Below, piece after piece: positions 31,974 through 40,793 of a stretch of 64,000 nt of DNA. The position numbers and the translations under genes are program-made. The notes beneath the pieces were generated by a model. That model made no database searches, was not told where the DNA came from, and was given only the letters and a program-made list of their open reading frames with translations. Within the stretch, counting starts at the first letter, position 1; every line of letters starts with the position of its first letter. The DNA comes from Bacteroidales bacterium (GTDB lineage Bacteria; Bacteroidota; Bacteroidia; Bacteroidales; F082). The DNA lies in contig JAEEON010000042.1 of assembly GCA_016284305.1 (NCBI GenBank), positions 1 to 64,000 of the forward strand, read 5' to 3'.

Positions 31974-32514
31974 AGCCTTCAGGGTGCTTGGCTTTCACGT
32001 CTTTGTAATAATCCCAAATCTCGGCTAAGTCTTTCTCGTAGTCGCCGGTAGGATAAAAGATGCGTTCAATGCCGCAGTATTTCTTCTTGTAGTCGATAAA
32101 GCCCAAGATAACGGGTACATTGGCGCCTTGTGCAATGACGTAAAACCCTTTTTTCCAGTGTTTTGTCATCTTGCGTGTGCCTTCAGGGCAGATGATAAGG
32201 TGGGTGTCCTTGTTTTGGCTGAACATGTCGATCATCTGTTCCACCAGGTGGTTCTGTTTGCCGCGGTCCACGGGGATTCCTCCGACTTTTTTCAGGAGCC
32301 AACCGAGTACGGGTTTGAAGAACTCCTTCTTGATCATCACCTTGAACTTCATGTCGTAGTACCAATAGTAACAAAGTCCAACGAGGAAGTCCGCGATGGA
32401 GGTGTGGGGTGCCACGATGCACACGGCGTTGCCCAAATCGGAGGGGGCCTCGTTGACGGTTTTCCAGCCGCCCAAGCGAAGCCCCCATTTTCCTATGGTT
32501 TTTTTAAATCCCAT
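31945..32514 (-). CDS. 1-acyl-sn-glycerol-3-phosphate acyltransferase family protein
   Basis: A 189-residue PlsC-type acyltransferase. Motif I is H-T-S-I-A-D (VCIVAPHTSIADFLVG), motif II includes FFKPVLGWLLKKVGGIPVDRG, and motif III is HLIICPEGTRKMTKHWKKGFYVIA, all required for acyl transfer to a glycerol-phosphate-type acceptor at the inner membrane. It is shorter than PlsC proper and lacks an N-terminal membrane helix, as in a Bacteroidetes subgroup of small PlsC-like proteins. Overlaps bglX by 29 bp tail to tail, and starts 6 nt after the M13 peptidase stop, so it is likely the second gene of that operon. Confidence 0.88.
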   Translation of the reverse strand: MGFKKTIGKWGLRLGGWKTVNEAPSDLGNAVCIVAPHTSIADFLVGLCYYWYYDMKFKVMIKKEFFKPVLGWLLKKVGGIPVDRGKQNHLVEQMIDMFSQNKDTHLIICPEGTRKMTKHWKKGFYVIAQGANVPVILGFIDYKKKYCGIERIFYPTGDYEKDLAEIWDYYKDVKAKHPEGFNLDEQYRS

Positions 32515-32520
32515 TATCGA

Positions 32521-34569
32521 TTACCAAATGTTAGCACGTTCTTCAGGAGCGAGATACATCTTGTTGTTGGGTTGGATGTCGAATGCCTCGTAGAAGTGGG
32601 ACATGGAGCCGAGGGCACGGTTGACACGGGCTTCAGCGGGTGAGTGAACGTCGGTGACCACTTGGCGTTCGAGGAACTTGTCGCGCGAGTTGTTGCGCCA
32701 GATGGTGCCGTAGCTGATGAAGAAGCGTTGGGCGGGGGTGAAGCCGTCGATACTCTTGTTGGCTTTGGCTTCGTCGGTCATCTGGTAGGCATCCCAAGCC
32801 ACGTTGAGGCCGCCCAGGTCGGCGATGTTCTCGCCCAGAGTGAGTTGGCCGTTGATCTTATAGCCTCTCACGTCGAACTCACTGAAGAGTTTGGCAAGTT
32901 GCTGGGTGCGCTCAGTGAACTTTTCGGAGTCTTCTTCGGTCCACCAGTTGTTGAGGTTGCCCTTCTCGTCGTACTTGCAACCTTGGTCATCGAAGCCGTG
33001 AGTCATCTCGTGGCCAATCACCACACCGATGCCACCGTAGTTGACGGCGTCGTCAGCGTCCATGTTGAAGAAAGGAGGCTGAAGGATGGCAGCGGGGAAC
33101 ACGATCTCGTTCATTTCAGGGCTATAATAGGCGTTGACAGTTTGAGGCGTCATGAACCACTCTTCCTTGTCAACAGGTTTGCCAACCTTGGCCATCTTGT
33201 ATTCGTTTTCGAAGTTGATAGCGTTGTGGAAGTTCTTGAAGTAGGATTCTGGGGTGACTTCAAACTTGCTGTAGTCTCTCCATTTGTTGGGGTAACCCAC
33301 CTTCACGCTGAAGCAGTCGAGTTTGTGAAGGGCCTTAGCCTTCGTCTCATCGCTCATCCATTCGAGGTTCTTGATGCGTTCACCCAAGGCGACGCGGAGG
33401 TTTTCGATGAGTTTCTCCATGCGTTCTTTGGCCTCAGCAGGGAAGAACTTTTCTACATAGAGCTGTCCGATGGCTTCGCCCAGACATTCGTCGGTGGCGT
33501 TAAGCACGCGGCGCCAACGAGGTTGTTGAACCTCTTGGCCATAGAGGTATTTGCTGTAAAAGTTGAAGCTTTCTTCCACGAAGTCGTCGCTCAGCATCGA
33601 GGCACTGCCATGGATGATCTTCCACTTCAGGTAATCCTTGATAACTTGCAGGTCAGTTTTGCGGATGATGCCGTTGAGGGCAGCGATGAAGTCAGGCATT
33701 CCCACGTTAAGGCTCTCGAAATCAGGGGCGCCAGCGTTGGTGAAATAGGTCTTCCAGTCGAAGTTGGGCGTCGATTTCTGGAGTTGGGCCATCGTGCGTT
33801 TGTTGGTGGTACGTTCGGGTTCGCGGCTTTCAACGCGGGTCATCGAGTTCTTGGCAAGTTTGGTCTCGAGGTCGAGGATGGCCTTGGCCTTAGCTGTGGC
33901 AGCTTTCTCGTCGATGCCAACGAGTTTGAACATGTTAGCCACATGCTCCACGTACTTTTCACGCATTTCTTTCGACTCTTCTTTGAAATAATCGTCACGG
34001 TCAAGCAGACTCAAGCCACCTTGATATAGGTGCATGATGATCATCTGTGCGTTGGTGGGGTCCATGCTGGGACCGGCGTTGAAGAATCCGCCGAAACCGT
34101 TGGCGTGCAACTTACCCAGCAACTCGGGCAACTGATTCTTGTCTTTCAAATCGTCAACCCACTGGAAATAGGGAAGGAGCTCGCTATAACCGCGCTCGTT
34201 GATGGCGACGGTGTCCATTCCAGCATTGTAAAAGTCGCGGATCTTCTGACCCACGCTGCCTTGAGTGGCGGTAGTGTCGGCGGAGACTTCGTCGATGATG
34301 CCTTGAATCAGCTTCTCAGTGCGTTGGTCAATTTCTGTGAAAGCACCAAAAGAGGTGTATTCCTCGGGGATAGGGTTGTTTTTCAGCCAGTTGTTGTTGG
34401 CATAACGGAAAAAGTCCTCGGCCGGGTTGACCGTGGTGTCCATGTTCGATAAATCAATACCCGGAACCACCGTCTTGGTTTCTTTCACCTCAACTTTTTC
34501 TTTTGGGGTGCATCCGGCAATCATAGTTCCTGCTACCATCATAGCGATAATTAAATTGTTGTGTTTCAT
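32521..34569 (-). CDS. M13 family zinc endopeptidase (neprilysin/PepO type), lipoprotein
   Basis: A 682-residue peptidase. Lipoprotein signal MKHNNLIIAMMVAGTMIAGC (Cys20), then PGIDLSNMDTTVNPAEDFFRYANNNWL, the usual N-terminal M13 sequence. Zinc ligands are HEMTH (520-524) and Glu580 in GENIADLGG; substrate-binding NAYYSPEMNEIVFPAAILQPPFF is intact, and the C-terminus NNKMYLAPEERANIW is close to the family's end (NPxxKCxVW), here without the Cys. It trims oligopeptides in the periplasm or at the surface. Upstream it is separated from dnaX by a heptamer repeat. Confidence 0.95.
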   Translation of the reverse strand: MKHNNLIIAMMVAGTMIAGCTPKEKVEVKETKTVVPGIDLSNMDTTVNPAEDFFRYANNNWLKNNPIPEEYTSFGAFTEIDQRTEKLIQGIIDEVSADTTATQGSVGQKIRDFYNAGMDTVAINERGYSELLPYFQWVDDLKDKNQLPELLGKLHANGFGGFFNAGPSMDPTNAQMIIMHLYQGGLSLLDRDDYFKEESKEMREKYVEHVANMFKLVGIDEKAATAKAKAILDLETKLAKNSMTRVESREPERTTNKRTMAQLQKSTPNFDWKTYFTNAGAPDFESLNVGMPDFIAALNGIIRKTDLQVIKDYLKWKIIHGSASMLSDDFVEESFNFYSKYLYGQEVQQPRWRRVLNATDECLGEAIGQLYVEKFFPAEAKERMEKLIENLRVALGERIKNLEWMSDETKAKALHKLDCFSVKVGYPNKWRDYSKFEVTPESYFKNFHNAINFENEYKMAKVGKPVDKEEWFMTPQTVNAYYSPEMNEIVFPAAILQPPFFNMDADDAVNYGGIGVVIGHEMTHGFDDQGCKYDEKGNLNNWWTEEDSEKFTERTQQLAKLFSEFDVRGYKINGQLTLGENIADLGGLNVAWDAYQMTDEAKANKSIDGFTPAQRFFISYGTIWRNNSRDKFLERQVVTDVHSPAEARVNRALGSMSHFYEAFDIQPNNKMYLAPEERANIW

Positions 34570-34590
34570 TGTATTATAATAATTAGTATC

Positions 34591-34613
34591 TCTAAATTCT
34601 AAATTCTAAATTC
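34591..34613. repeat. Heptamer tandem repeat TCTAAAT, copy 7 (three units)
   Basis: Three TCTAAAT units fill half of the 50-bp gap between the M13 gene's start and the dnaX stop (34620). Confidence 0.85.
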
Positions 34614-34619
34614 TCAATT

Positions 34620-36398
34620 TCACAGTTCTCCCTCCAATTTCAAGTCTTTCTGTAGTTTCCTCAGAGCAGGATGAGCCTCAACCAGCTTCTCGAATTTTTC
34701 CTTGTCGGTATAGGCTTCAATTTCAGCAGGCCTTTCCATCAACTCAGGGACTAGGGTGTAAAGGTTATTGTGCAAAGTGTTTTTCAGATGACTTTTCAAG
34801 GCGGTCATTCCTTCGATGTCATTCTCAAACAGCATGTTATCAACGTTGAAGTGAATCTCGAACTGGGGTTTTAGCTGAGGCTTGTATTTGCCGAGTCCCG
34901 CAGCGAAATTGGGCGAGATCTTCTTGTATTTGTTGACGAACTCATTCCATGAGGCCTCCAGTTGTTCTTGCGTGAACGAGCTATCCCACGTAGGTTCCAC
35001 TTCCTCGTCTTTCTTGGCGGCCTCATTCATCGATTGGGTAATGGAGAGCGTGCTGCTTGTGCCACGGGGCCGCTGCCGTACGGTGACTTGAGGAGCAGGC
35101 TCTTGAGGAACAATCTCAGGTTTCTTCTCTGGAATCACGTCTGCCTTTTGGGGAACCTCAACAGGTTGTTTGGGGACTTCAACGGGTTGTTTGTGAATCT
35201 CAACGGTATTCTTCGGAACTTCAACCTTTGGTTCTTTGACTTCTACTTTCTTCTCCGTAGTTTGGGGCGGATTACCTCCGCCCATCTGAGGGTTTGGCGC
35301 TGCGTTTTGAACTAAAGCGCACATTTTCATCAGATTCACCTCAAGGTGCAAGCGCTTGTTGCTGCTGCTCCTATAGTCGAGATCACATTGGTTGTTGATG
35401 TCCAAGGTACGAACCAAGAAGGGCAGAGGGCAACGTTGGGCTTGGCTGATGTAGCGTTGGCGTAGCTGTTCGCTGACCTCGAGAAGCGAGGTGGTAGCGG
35501 GATCCTTGCTGACCAACAGGCTGCGCAGGTGATTGCCCAATCCAGCAATAAAATGCTGTGGCTCAAATCCTTTCGAGATAATGTCGTTGAGCAACAAGAG
35601 GATGTCTGTGGTGTTGCTGCTCAAAATATCATCAACGATCTTGAAATAATAGTCATAGTCGAGCACGTTGAGGTTCTCGATGACCGACTTATAGGTGATC
35701 TCTTTTCCTGAGAAGCTGACCATCTGGTCGAAAATCGACAGGGCATCACGCAAGGCGCCATCGGCCTTCTGAGCGATGATGTTCAAAGCCTCGGGTTCGG
35801 CTTGGATGCCTTCAAGAGAAGCTACATGAGCCAAGTGTTTCTCGATGTCTTCGACTGTAATACGCTTAAAATCAAATATTTGGCAACGGGAAAGGATAGT
35901 TGGGATGATCTTGTGTTTCTCAGTGGTGGCCAAAATGAACTTGGCATACGCCGGAGGCTCTTCCAAGGTCTTTAAGAAGGCGTTGAAAGCCGCCGAGCTG
36001 AGCATATGGACCTCATCGATGATATATACCTTGTATTGTCCGATTTGGGGAGGGATGCGTACCTGCTCCACCAGATTGCGGATGTCCTCTACCGAGTTGT
36101 TGGAGGCAGCGTCAAGCTCGTAAATGTTGAACGATGCGTTGTTGTTGAACGCGCGGCACGACTCGCACTCGTCGCAAGCTTCCATGTTTTCCGTGGGATG
36201 AAGGCAGTTGATGGTCTTGGCCATGATACGGGCACAAGTCGTCTTGCCGACACCTCGAGGACCACAGAAAAGAAACGCCTGAGCCAAGGTGTTGTTGCGG
36301 ATGGCATTCTTTAAGGTAGTGGTTATCGATTGCTGCCCGACCACCGTGTCAAAGGTCGCCGGACGGTATTTTCTCGCTGATACGATGAAATTCTCCAT
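34620..36398 (-). CDS. dnaX: DNA polymerase III subunit gamma/tau
   Basis: A 592-residue clamp-loader subunit. AAA+ domain with Walker A GPRGVGKT (46-53), a zinc knuckle of Cys65, 75, 78 and 81 (DECESC), Walker B YIIDEVHML and the SRC motif TILSRCQIFDFKRI. Residues ~385-445 form a proline/valine/lysine linker with repeated VEVPK units (KEPKVEVPKN, KQPVEVPKQPVEVPQK), then a tau-like C-terminal domain (EASWNEFVNKYKKISPN). Start at 36398 (MENFIVSARKYRP) is the family-typical start; the ATG 12 nt upstream is less likely. A TATCTTTG element lies 25 nt upstream. Confidence 0.95.
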   Translation of the reverse strand: MENFIVSARKYRPATFDTVVGQQSITTTLKNAIRNNTLAQAFLFCGPRGVGKTTCARIMAKTINCLHPTENMEACDECESCRAFNNNASFNIYELDAASNNSVEDIRNLVEQVRIPPQIGQYKVYIIDEVHMLSSAAFNAFLKTLEEPPAYAKFILATTEKHKIIPTILSRCQIFDFKRITVEDIEKHLAHVASLEGIQAEPEALNIIAQKADGALRDALSIFDQMVSFSGKEITYKSVIENLNVLDYDYYFKIVDDILSSNTTDILLLLNDIISKGFEPQHFIAGLGNHLRSLLVSKDPATTSLLEVSEQLRQRYISQAQRCPLPFLVRTLDINNQCDLDYRSSSNKRLHLEVNLMKMCALVQNAAPNPQMGGGNPPQTTEKKVEVKEPKVEVPKNTVEIHKQPVEVPKQPVEVPQKADVIPEKKPEIVPQEPAPQVTVRQRPRGTSSTLSITQSMNEAAKKDEEVEPTWDSSFTQEQLEASWNEFVNKYKKISPNFAAGLGKYKPQLKPQFEIHFNVDNMLFENDIEGMTALKSHLKNTLHNNLYTLVPELMERPAEIEAYTDKEKFEKLVEAHPALRKLQKDLKLEGEL

Positions 36399-36423
36399 GT
36401 GATTTCCCAATGAAATGAATCAA

Positions 36424-36431
36424 CAAAGATA
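36424..36431 (-). promoter_or_regulatory. -7 promoter element (TATCTTTG) for dnaX
   Basis: Matches TAnnTTTG, 25 nt before the dnaX ATG; divergent to the plus-strand element at 36476. Confidence 0.55.
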
Positions 36432-36475
36432 GACATTTTTTTGCAGTGACTTTCCAATTGTCCGTTTTTTTTCCT

Positions 36476-36483
36476 TAAGTTTG
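36476..36483 (+). promoter_or_regulatory. -7 promoter element (TAAGTTTG) for the deacetylase-GNAT pair
   Basis: Matches TAnnTTTG, 19 nt before the ATG at 36503. Confidence 0.55.
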
Positions 36484-36502
36484 CTCATTATTTTGAAAAG
36501 CT

Positions 36503-37795
36503 ATGCTGGTTCTCGTTCCTAAGATCACCAACCGTCTCCATTACGCCTTCGACTTCGTGTTCCGTAACATGCTGGAAGAGAGTTACGAGTTTACTACGGA
36601 CATCAACCGTTTTCGCGATTTTGAAGGGGAGAAGATGAGCTATGGCGAGAATCCGCTTTGGGATGAACCTTTCCAAAAGGCTGCCCGACTGCTTTTTGAA
36701 CACGACATCTGCGAACAGGACCTCAAACCCTTCGATTTCATGGAGGTAAAAGGGATTTTCCCCGTCTATAGCCAACGATCCCTCATGCCTTTCGACGTGT
36801 TTGCCGCATCGTTCTTCCTGGTCTCCAGATATGAAGAATACCTGCCTCAAGTCCGTGACGAATACGGACGCTTCCAGCCATCTTCGTCATGCCTTTACCA
36901 GATGGGCGTCCTTTCCAAACCCATCGTTGACCTTTGGATGATCGAGTTGGCCCGCCGTCTTCATATTGAAGCGAAGCCTAAATCGCGAAAGTACTGTTTT
37001 CAAGCTACTTATGATATCGATGCTGCCTGGGCTTACCTGCATAAAGGATTCTTCCGTACCACTGGAGCCTTCCTCAAAAACCTGCTGGACGGCGATTTCG
37101 ACGAAATAAAACATCGCCATAGGGTGCTCGTCAAGCATGAACAAGACCCGTTTGATAGCTTTGCTTTCCAGTTTGAACTTCAAAAAGAGTTTCACCTGAA
37201 GCCGATCTATTTCATTCATTGTGGCGACTATGACACCAACGACAAAAGCATCTCCATCCGTAAGGATGCCTTCAAAAACTTGATCAAGGATATTGGCGAC
37301 CATGCCGACGTGGGTATTCATCCCTCGTTCTCTTCCTATCTCGATCCTGTCCGCCTGAAAGAAGAGGTGGAACGACTCTCCCATGTGCTCAATAGAGAGG
37401 TGACCAAGAGCCGACAGCATTTTCTTCGAATGAGCTTGCCTCGTAGTTATCAGCAACTTATAGAGCTTGATATAAAGGATGACTTTACTATGGGTTACGC
37501 TTCGCAACTGGGGTTCCGTGCAGGCGTCTCCGTGCCCTTTAAGTTCTATGATCTCGAAAATGACATCACCACCTCCCTGACAATCCATCCTTTTGCCGTG
37601 ATGGATGGTACCCTGCGTGATTACCTAAATGTCAATGTGAGAGACTCTTATACTATGATAACTAAAGTGATGGATGAAGTAAGGAAAGTTAACGGAACCT
37701 TCACTTTCTTGACTCATAATGAGACGCTTGGTGGCCAAAAACGATGGGTTGGATGGCCTGAACTCTACCGAAAAATTGTGGAATACGGCGTATGA
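36503..37795 (+). CDS. Polysaccharide deacetylase-like protein (NodB fold, with DUF7033-type N-terminus)
   Basis: A 430-residue protein without signal peptide. The N-terminal ~150 residues (MLVLVPKITNRLHYAFDFVFRN ... SYGENPLWDEPFQKAARLLFE ... FDVFAASFFLVSRYEEYL) are the conserved domain that precedes a NodB-type barrel in a Bacteroidetes family. The barrel begins FQATYDIDAAWAYLHK, where T-Y-D-I-D is the metal-binding T-x-D-D-like motif; KPIYFIHCGDYD and DVGIHPSFSSYLD (His of motif 2) follow, then LPRSYQQLIELDIKDDFTMGYASQLGFRAGVSVPF. It probably deacetylates an envelope glycan precursor. Its TGA overlaps the next ATG (ATGA). Confidence 0.8.
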   Translation: MLVLVPKITNRLHYAFDFVFRNMLEESYEFTTDINRFRDFEGEKMSYGENPLWDEPFQKAARLLFEHDICEQDLKPFDFMEVKGIFPVYSQRSLMPFDVFAASFFLVSRYEEYLPQVRDEYGRFQPSSSCLYQMGVLSKPIVDLWMIELARRLHIEAKPKSRKYCFQATYDIDAAWAYLHKGFFRTTGAFLKNLLDGDFDEIKHRHRVLVKHEQDPFDSFAFQFELQKEFHLKPIYFIHCGDYDTNDKSISIRKDAFKNLIKDIGDHADVGIHPSFSSYLDPVRLKEEVERLSHVLNREVTKSRQHFLRMSLPRSYQQLIELDIKDDFTMGYASQLGFRAGVSVPFKFYDLENDITTSLTIHPFAVMDGTLRDYLNVNVRDSYTMITKVMDEVRKVNGTFTFLTHNETLGGQKRWVGWPELYRKIVEYGV

Positions 37796-38691
37796 TTACC
37801 TATTTGAAACACGACCAAATCGACAAAACTCTTTGGGACGACTGCCTCACTCATGCAGCGAATGGACAAGTGTATGCCTGGTCGTGGTACCTCGATATAG
37901 TTCATCCTGGGTGGGAAGCGTTAGTTGAGGTGAGAGATGGTAATTATCATAGTATCATGCCATTGACTTTAAAGAGAAAGTATTTTATCCCTTATCTCTG
38001 CCAACCGTTTTTTGTCCAACAGTTGGGGGTGTTCTCAAGGGAGGCGATCAAGCCAGAAACCACCGTCGCCTTCCTCCAGGCCATCCCTAAAAAGTTCCGG
38101 TTGGTGGAGATTCGTCTCAACGAACAGAATCCTTTGCCTGAAGCCTACAAGGGAATAGATTATCATCAGAATCATCTGTTGGATTTACATCAAGATTATC
38201 AATGCTTATCATCTAATTATCACGAAAATACAAAGCGTAATTTAAAGAAAGCCTTGAAGAGTGATTTGGAGGTTATTTTGTTGTCCGATATGGGTCCGGT
38301 TATCAAACTGTTTCGGGAAGACCGCGGGGCTTCGGTTCGCCATTGGGGGGATGCTGAATATGCTCGTCTGGAGCTTCTTTCTTGTGCTGCATTATCTTTA
38401 AGTAACGCTTTTATTTATGGTGTTAAATCTATTGATTCTGAAGAAATTATCTGTGGTGCATTATTTTTGAAGTGCCGTGGTAGAATTACCTTTTTGTTTT
38501 CCGGAAACAGCGAGATTGGAAAATCTAAACAAGCGATGACCTGCTTAATTGATCATGTGATTGCTGAATATTCAGGTAAGCCTTTCATTTTGGATTTTGA
38601 AGGATCGGATGATCCTAATCTTGCCCGTTATTATCAGGGTTTTGGCTCGAAAACGATACACTATCCTTCCTATACGTATAGGTGGATATAG
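37792..38691 (+). CDS. GNAT/FemAB-like acyltransferase
   Basis: A 299-residue cytoplasmic protein with the double-GNAT pattern of FemAB-like enzymes: LKHDQIDKTLWDDCLTHAANGQVYAWSWYLDIVHPGWEALVE at the start, NHLLDLHQDYQCLSSNYHENTKRNLKKALK (the substrate-binding R/K-rich helix), and the C-terminal GALFLKCRGRITFLFSGNSEIGKSKQAMTCLIDHVI and FILDFEGSDDPNLARYYQGFGSKTIHYPSY, where L-D-F-E-G-S resembles the FemAB-like D-F-x-G. It is translationally coupled to the deacetylase-like gene; the two probably modify the same cell-envelope glycan or peptide. Codon use turns more AT-rich in the second half. Confidence 0.75.
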   Translation: MITYLKHDQIDKTLWDDCLTHAANGQVYAWSWYLDIVHPGWEALVEVRDGNYHSIMPLTLKRKYFIPYLCQPFFVQQLGVFSREAIKPETTVAFLQAIPKKFRLVEIRLNEQNPLPEAYKGIDYHQNHLLDLHQDYQCLSSNYHENTKRNLKKALKSDLEVILLSDMGPVIKLFREDRGASVRHWGDAEYARLELLSCAALSLSNAFIYGVKSIDSEEIICGALFLKCRGRITFLFSGNSEIGKSKQAMTCLIDHVIAEYSGKPFILDFEGSDDPNLARYYQGFGSKTIHYPSYTYRWI

Positions 38692-38740
38692 TCTGTTTGA
38701 AAAAAATCTGTTTTTTATTCGTATTATTTGTTTTTTGTTG

Positions 38741-38748
38741 TACCTTTG
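38741..38748 (+). promoter_or_regulatory. -7 promoter element (TACCTTTG) for upp
   Basis: Matches TAnnTTTG, 18 nt before the upp ATG at 38767. Confidence 0.6.
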
Positions 38749-38766
38749 TGGAAAACTAAAAGCATT

Positions 38767-39432
38767 ATGGTTGAGATTCGTAACTTTGAGATTCAGGACA
38801 GTTTGTTCAATCATTACCTGTCTGAGATTCGTGACGTGGAGATTCAACAAGATCGTCTGCGTTTTCGTCGTAATTTGGAGCGTGTCGGGGAGATTATGGC
38901 GTACGAGATTAGCAAAACGCTTGAGTATGAATCGAAAGAGGTGGTCACTCCTCTTGGCGTCAAGGAAGTCAAGGTGCTTGCTGAGCAGCCTGTCTTGGCT
39001 ACGATCCTCAGGGCGGGTCTTCCTTTCCATACTGGGATGCTCAACATGTTTGACCGTGCCGACAACGCTTTCATCGCTGCGTATCGCAAGTACGACAAGG
39101 ATGATGACTCGGAGATTCGGGTCGAGTATTTCTCGTCTCCGGACTTGGATGGTCGTGTCTTGATTGTTTGTGACCCATTGTTAGCCACGGGTGAATCGCT
39201 GGTGAAGACCATCGAAGGGCTTTTGGGCGATTATCAAGAGCCGAAACACATCCATATAGCCGTTGCAGTGGCTTCATCCGACGGCCTTGAGCATTTGAAA
39301 CGCCGTATGTCGCGCCAACCCGTCACCATTTGGGTTGGCTCCGTCGATGACGAGCTCACCGCTCGGGCTTACGTGGTTCCTGGATTGGGCGATGCGGGTG
39401 ATCTTGCTTTCGGTGCAAAGCATAGTAGTTAA
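38767..39432 (+). CDS. upp: Uracil phosphoribosyltransferase
   Basis: A 221-residue enzyme making UMP from uracil and PRPP. The PRPP-binding loop is VLIVCDPLLATGESLVKTIEGLL; LAEQPVLATILRAGLPFHTGML and the C-terminal uracil-binding YVVPGLGDAGDLAFGAKHSS are conserved. The start at 38767 (MVEIRNFEIQ) follows the TACCTTTG promoter by 18 nt; an in-frame ATG at 38728 lies upstream of the promoter and is rejected. Followed 26 nt later by the SNF transporter gene. Confidence 0.95.
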   Translation: MVEIRNFEIQDSLFNHYLSEIRDVEIQQDRLRFRRNLERVGEIMAYEISKTLEYESKEVVTPLGVKEVKVLAEQPVLATILRAGLPFHTGMLNMFDRADNAFIAAYRKYDKDDDSEIRVEYFSSPDLDGRVLIVCDPLLATGESLVKTIEGLLGDYQEPKHIHIAVAVASSDGLEHLKRRMSRQPVTIWVGSVDDELTARAYVVPGLGDAGDLAFGAKHSS

Positions 39433-39458
39433 GCATATCTCACCTACACCTTATTAAT

Positions 39459-40793
39459 ATGAAGCGCGATGGTTTTGGGTCCAAGTTGGGTATTATTGCC
39501 GCCGCTGCAGGCTCTGCGGTAGGTTTGGGCAATATTTACCGTTTCCCCTGTGAACTTGGCAATAACGGAGGCGGTGCGTTCCTCATCGTTTATCTGTTGA
39601 TTGTCTTGGGCTTAGGCGTCCCAGTGATGCTGAGCGAGTTTGTCATCGGACGCCGGACCCAGAAGAATCCCGTGGGTGCCTTCCGAATGTTGCGTCCCAA
39701 GTCGGGATGGCCCATCATCGGTTATCTGGGAGTCATCTGCGGCCTCATCATCCTAGCGTTCTATTCAACCGTGGCCGGTTGGACCCTCGAATATATCGTG
39801 AAGGCAGTGGGAGACCAGTTCTCCGGAAAGGATTTGAGCGTTATCGAACAGGAATTCAGCGACTTCCACAACCTTGGCTGGAAGAATGTACTTTGGCAAG
39901 TAGTCTTCATCTTCCTAACGGCATTCGTTGTTTTCAAGGGCGTGGCTGACGGAATTGAGAAATACTCAAAAATCCTTATGCCTCTTTTAGTTCTGATTCT
40001 CATAGTGTTAGCAATTCGTTCCATCACGCTGCCCGGAGGTACCGATGGCCTCTCTTTCTTGTTCAAACCCGATTTTTCTAAGATCACCGGCTCCGTGGTA
40101 ATCAGTGCATTGGGGCAAGCCTTCTTCTCTCTCAGTATGGGCATGGGCGTGCTCATCACTTACGGATCCTACATCAAAAAAGAGGATAATCTGCTTTCTT
40201 CTTCGGTATCTGTGGTCCTGGCTGACACCTTGGTAGCGGTGTTGGCAGGCTTGGTGATTTTCCCTGCAGCTTTCTCTTTCGGAGTGCAGCCAACAGCAGG
40301 GATGGGGCTGGTGTTCAATACTTTACCTATGATCTTTAACCAGATGTCAGGAGGCTATTTCTTTTGCATCATCTTCTTTGTCCTCTTGGCTGTGGCTGCC
40401 TTGACCTCAACCATCTCGCTGTTGGAGGTTATCGTCGCCTATCTGGTGGAGGAACTTCACATCAACCGTCGTTGGGCTACCGTAGTCGCAGCGGTTGCTA
40501 GCGCCATTGTGGGCGTTTTCGCCTCCTTAAGTCTCAAGAATGGCTCAGCCTTCAGCATTGGTGGCAATTCGTTCTTCAACTGTCTCGATTTCGTCTCGTC
40601 CAATATCCTTCTCCCCATAGGCGCATTCTTCATCGTGCTATTTGTCGGCTGGATCATGGGCAAATCGGAATTCTTCGCCGAAGTGACGAACGAAGGGAAA
40701 CTGAAGATGTCTATCAAAGGCATCGTCTTTTTCATTATCAAATTCTTGGCCCCAGTCGCCATTGCCATCATCTTCGTTACCGGGCTATTTTAA
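39459..40793 (+). CDS. Sodium-dependent neurotransmitter/solute symporter (SNF family)
   Basis: A 444-residue inner-membrane transporter with about 11 membrane segments. The first helix SKLGIIAAAAGSAVGLGNIYRFPCELGNNGGGAFLIVYLL is the diagnostic NSS sequence (G-N-x-W/Y-R-F-P), where the Na+ and substrate sites lie; VISALGQAFFSLSMGMGVLITYGSY is helix 6 with the second ion site. Bacterial members import amino acids. The substrate cannot be told. Convergent with, and overlapping by 4 bp, the helix-hairpin-helix gene. Confidence 0.93.
   Translation: MKRDGFGSKLGIIAAAAGSAVGLGNIYRFPCELGNNGGGAFLIVYLLIVLGLGVPVMLSEFVIGRRTQKNPVGAFRMLRPKSGWPIIGYLGVICGLIILAFYSTVAGWTLEYIVKAVGDQFSGKDLSVIEQEFSDFHNLGWKNVLWQVVFIFLTAFVVFKGVADGIEKYSKILMPLLVLILIVLAIRSITLPGGTDGLSFLFKPDFSKITGSVVISALGQAFFSLSMGMGVLITYGSYIKKEDNLLSSSVSVVLADTLVAVLAGLVIFPAAFSFGVQPTAGMGLVFNTLPMIFNQMSGGYFFCIIFFVLLAVAALTSTISLLEVIVAYLVEELHINRRWATVVAAVASAIVGVFASLSLKNGSAFSIGGNSFFNCLDFVSSNILLPIGAFFIVLFVGWIMGKSEFFAEVTNEGKLKMSIKGIVFFIIKFLAPVAIAIIFVTGLF

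Noticed and set aside
32644-34029. A 461-residue open frame opposite the M13 peptidase
   Set aside because: Antisense shadow with V/E/D/G-rich sequence produced by the peptidase's codon use; HEMTH and GENIADLGG on the other strand prove the real gene.
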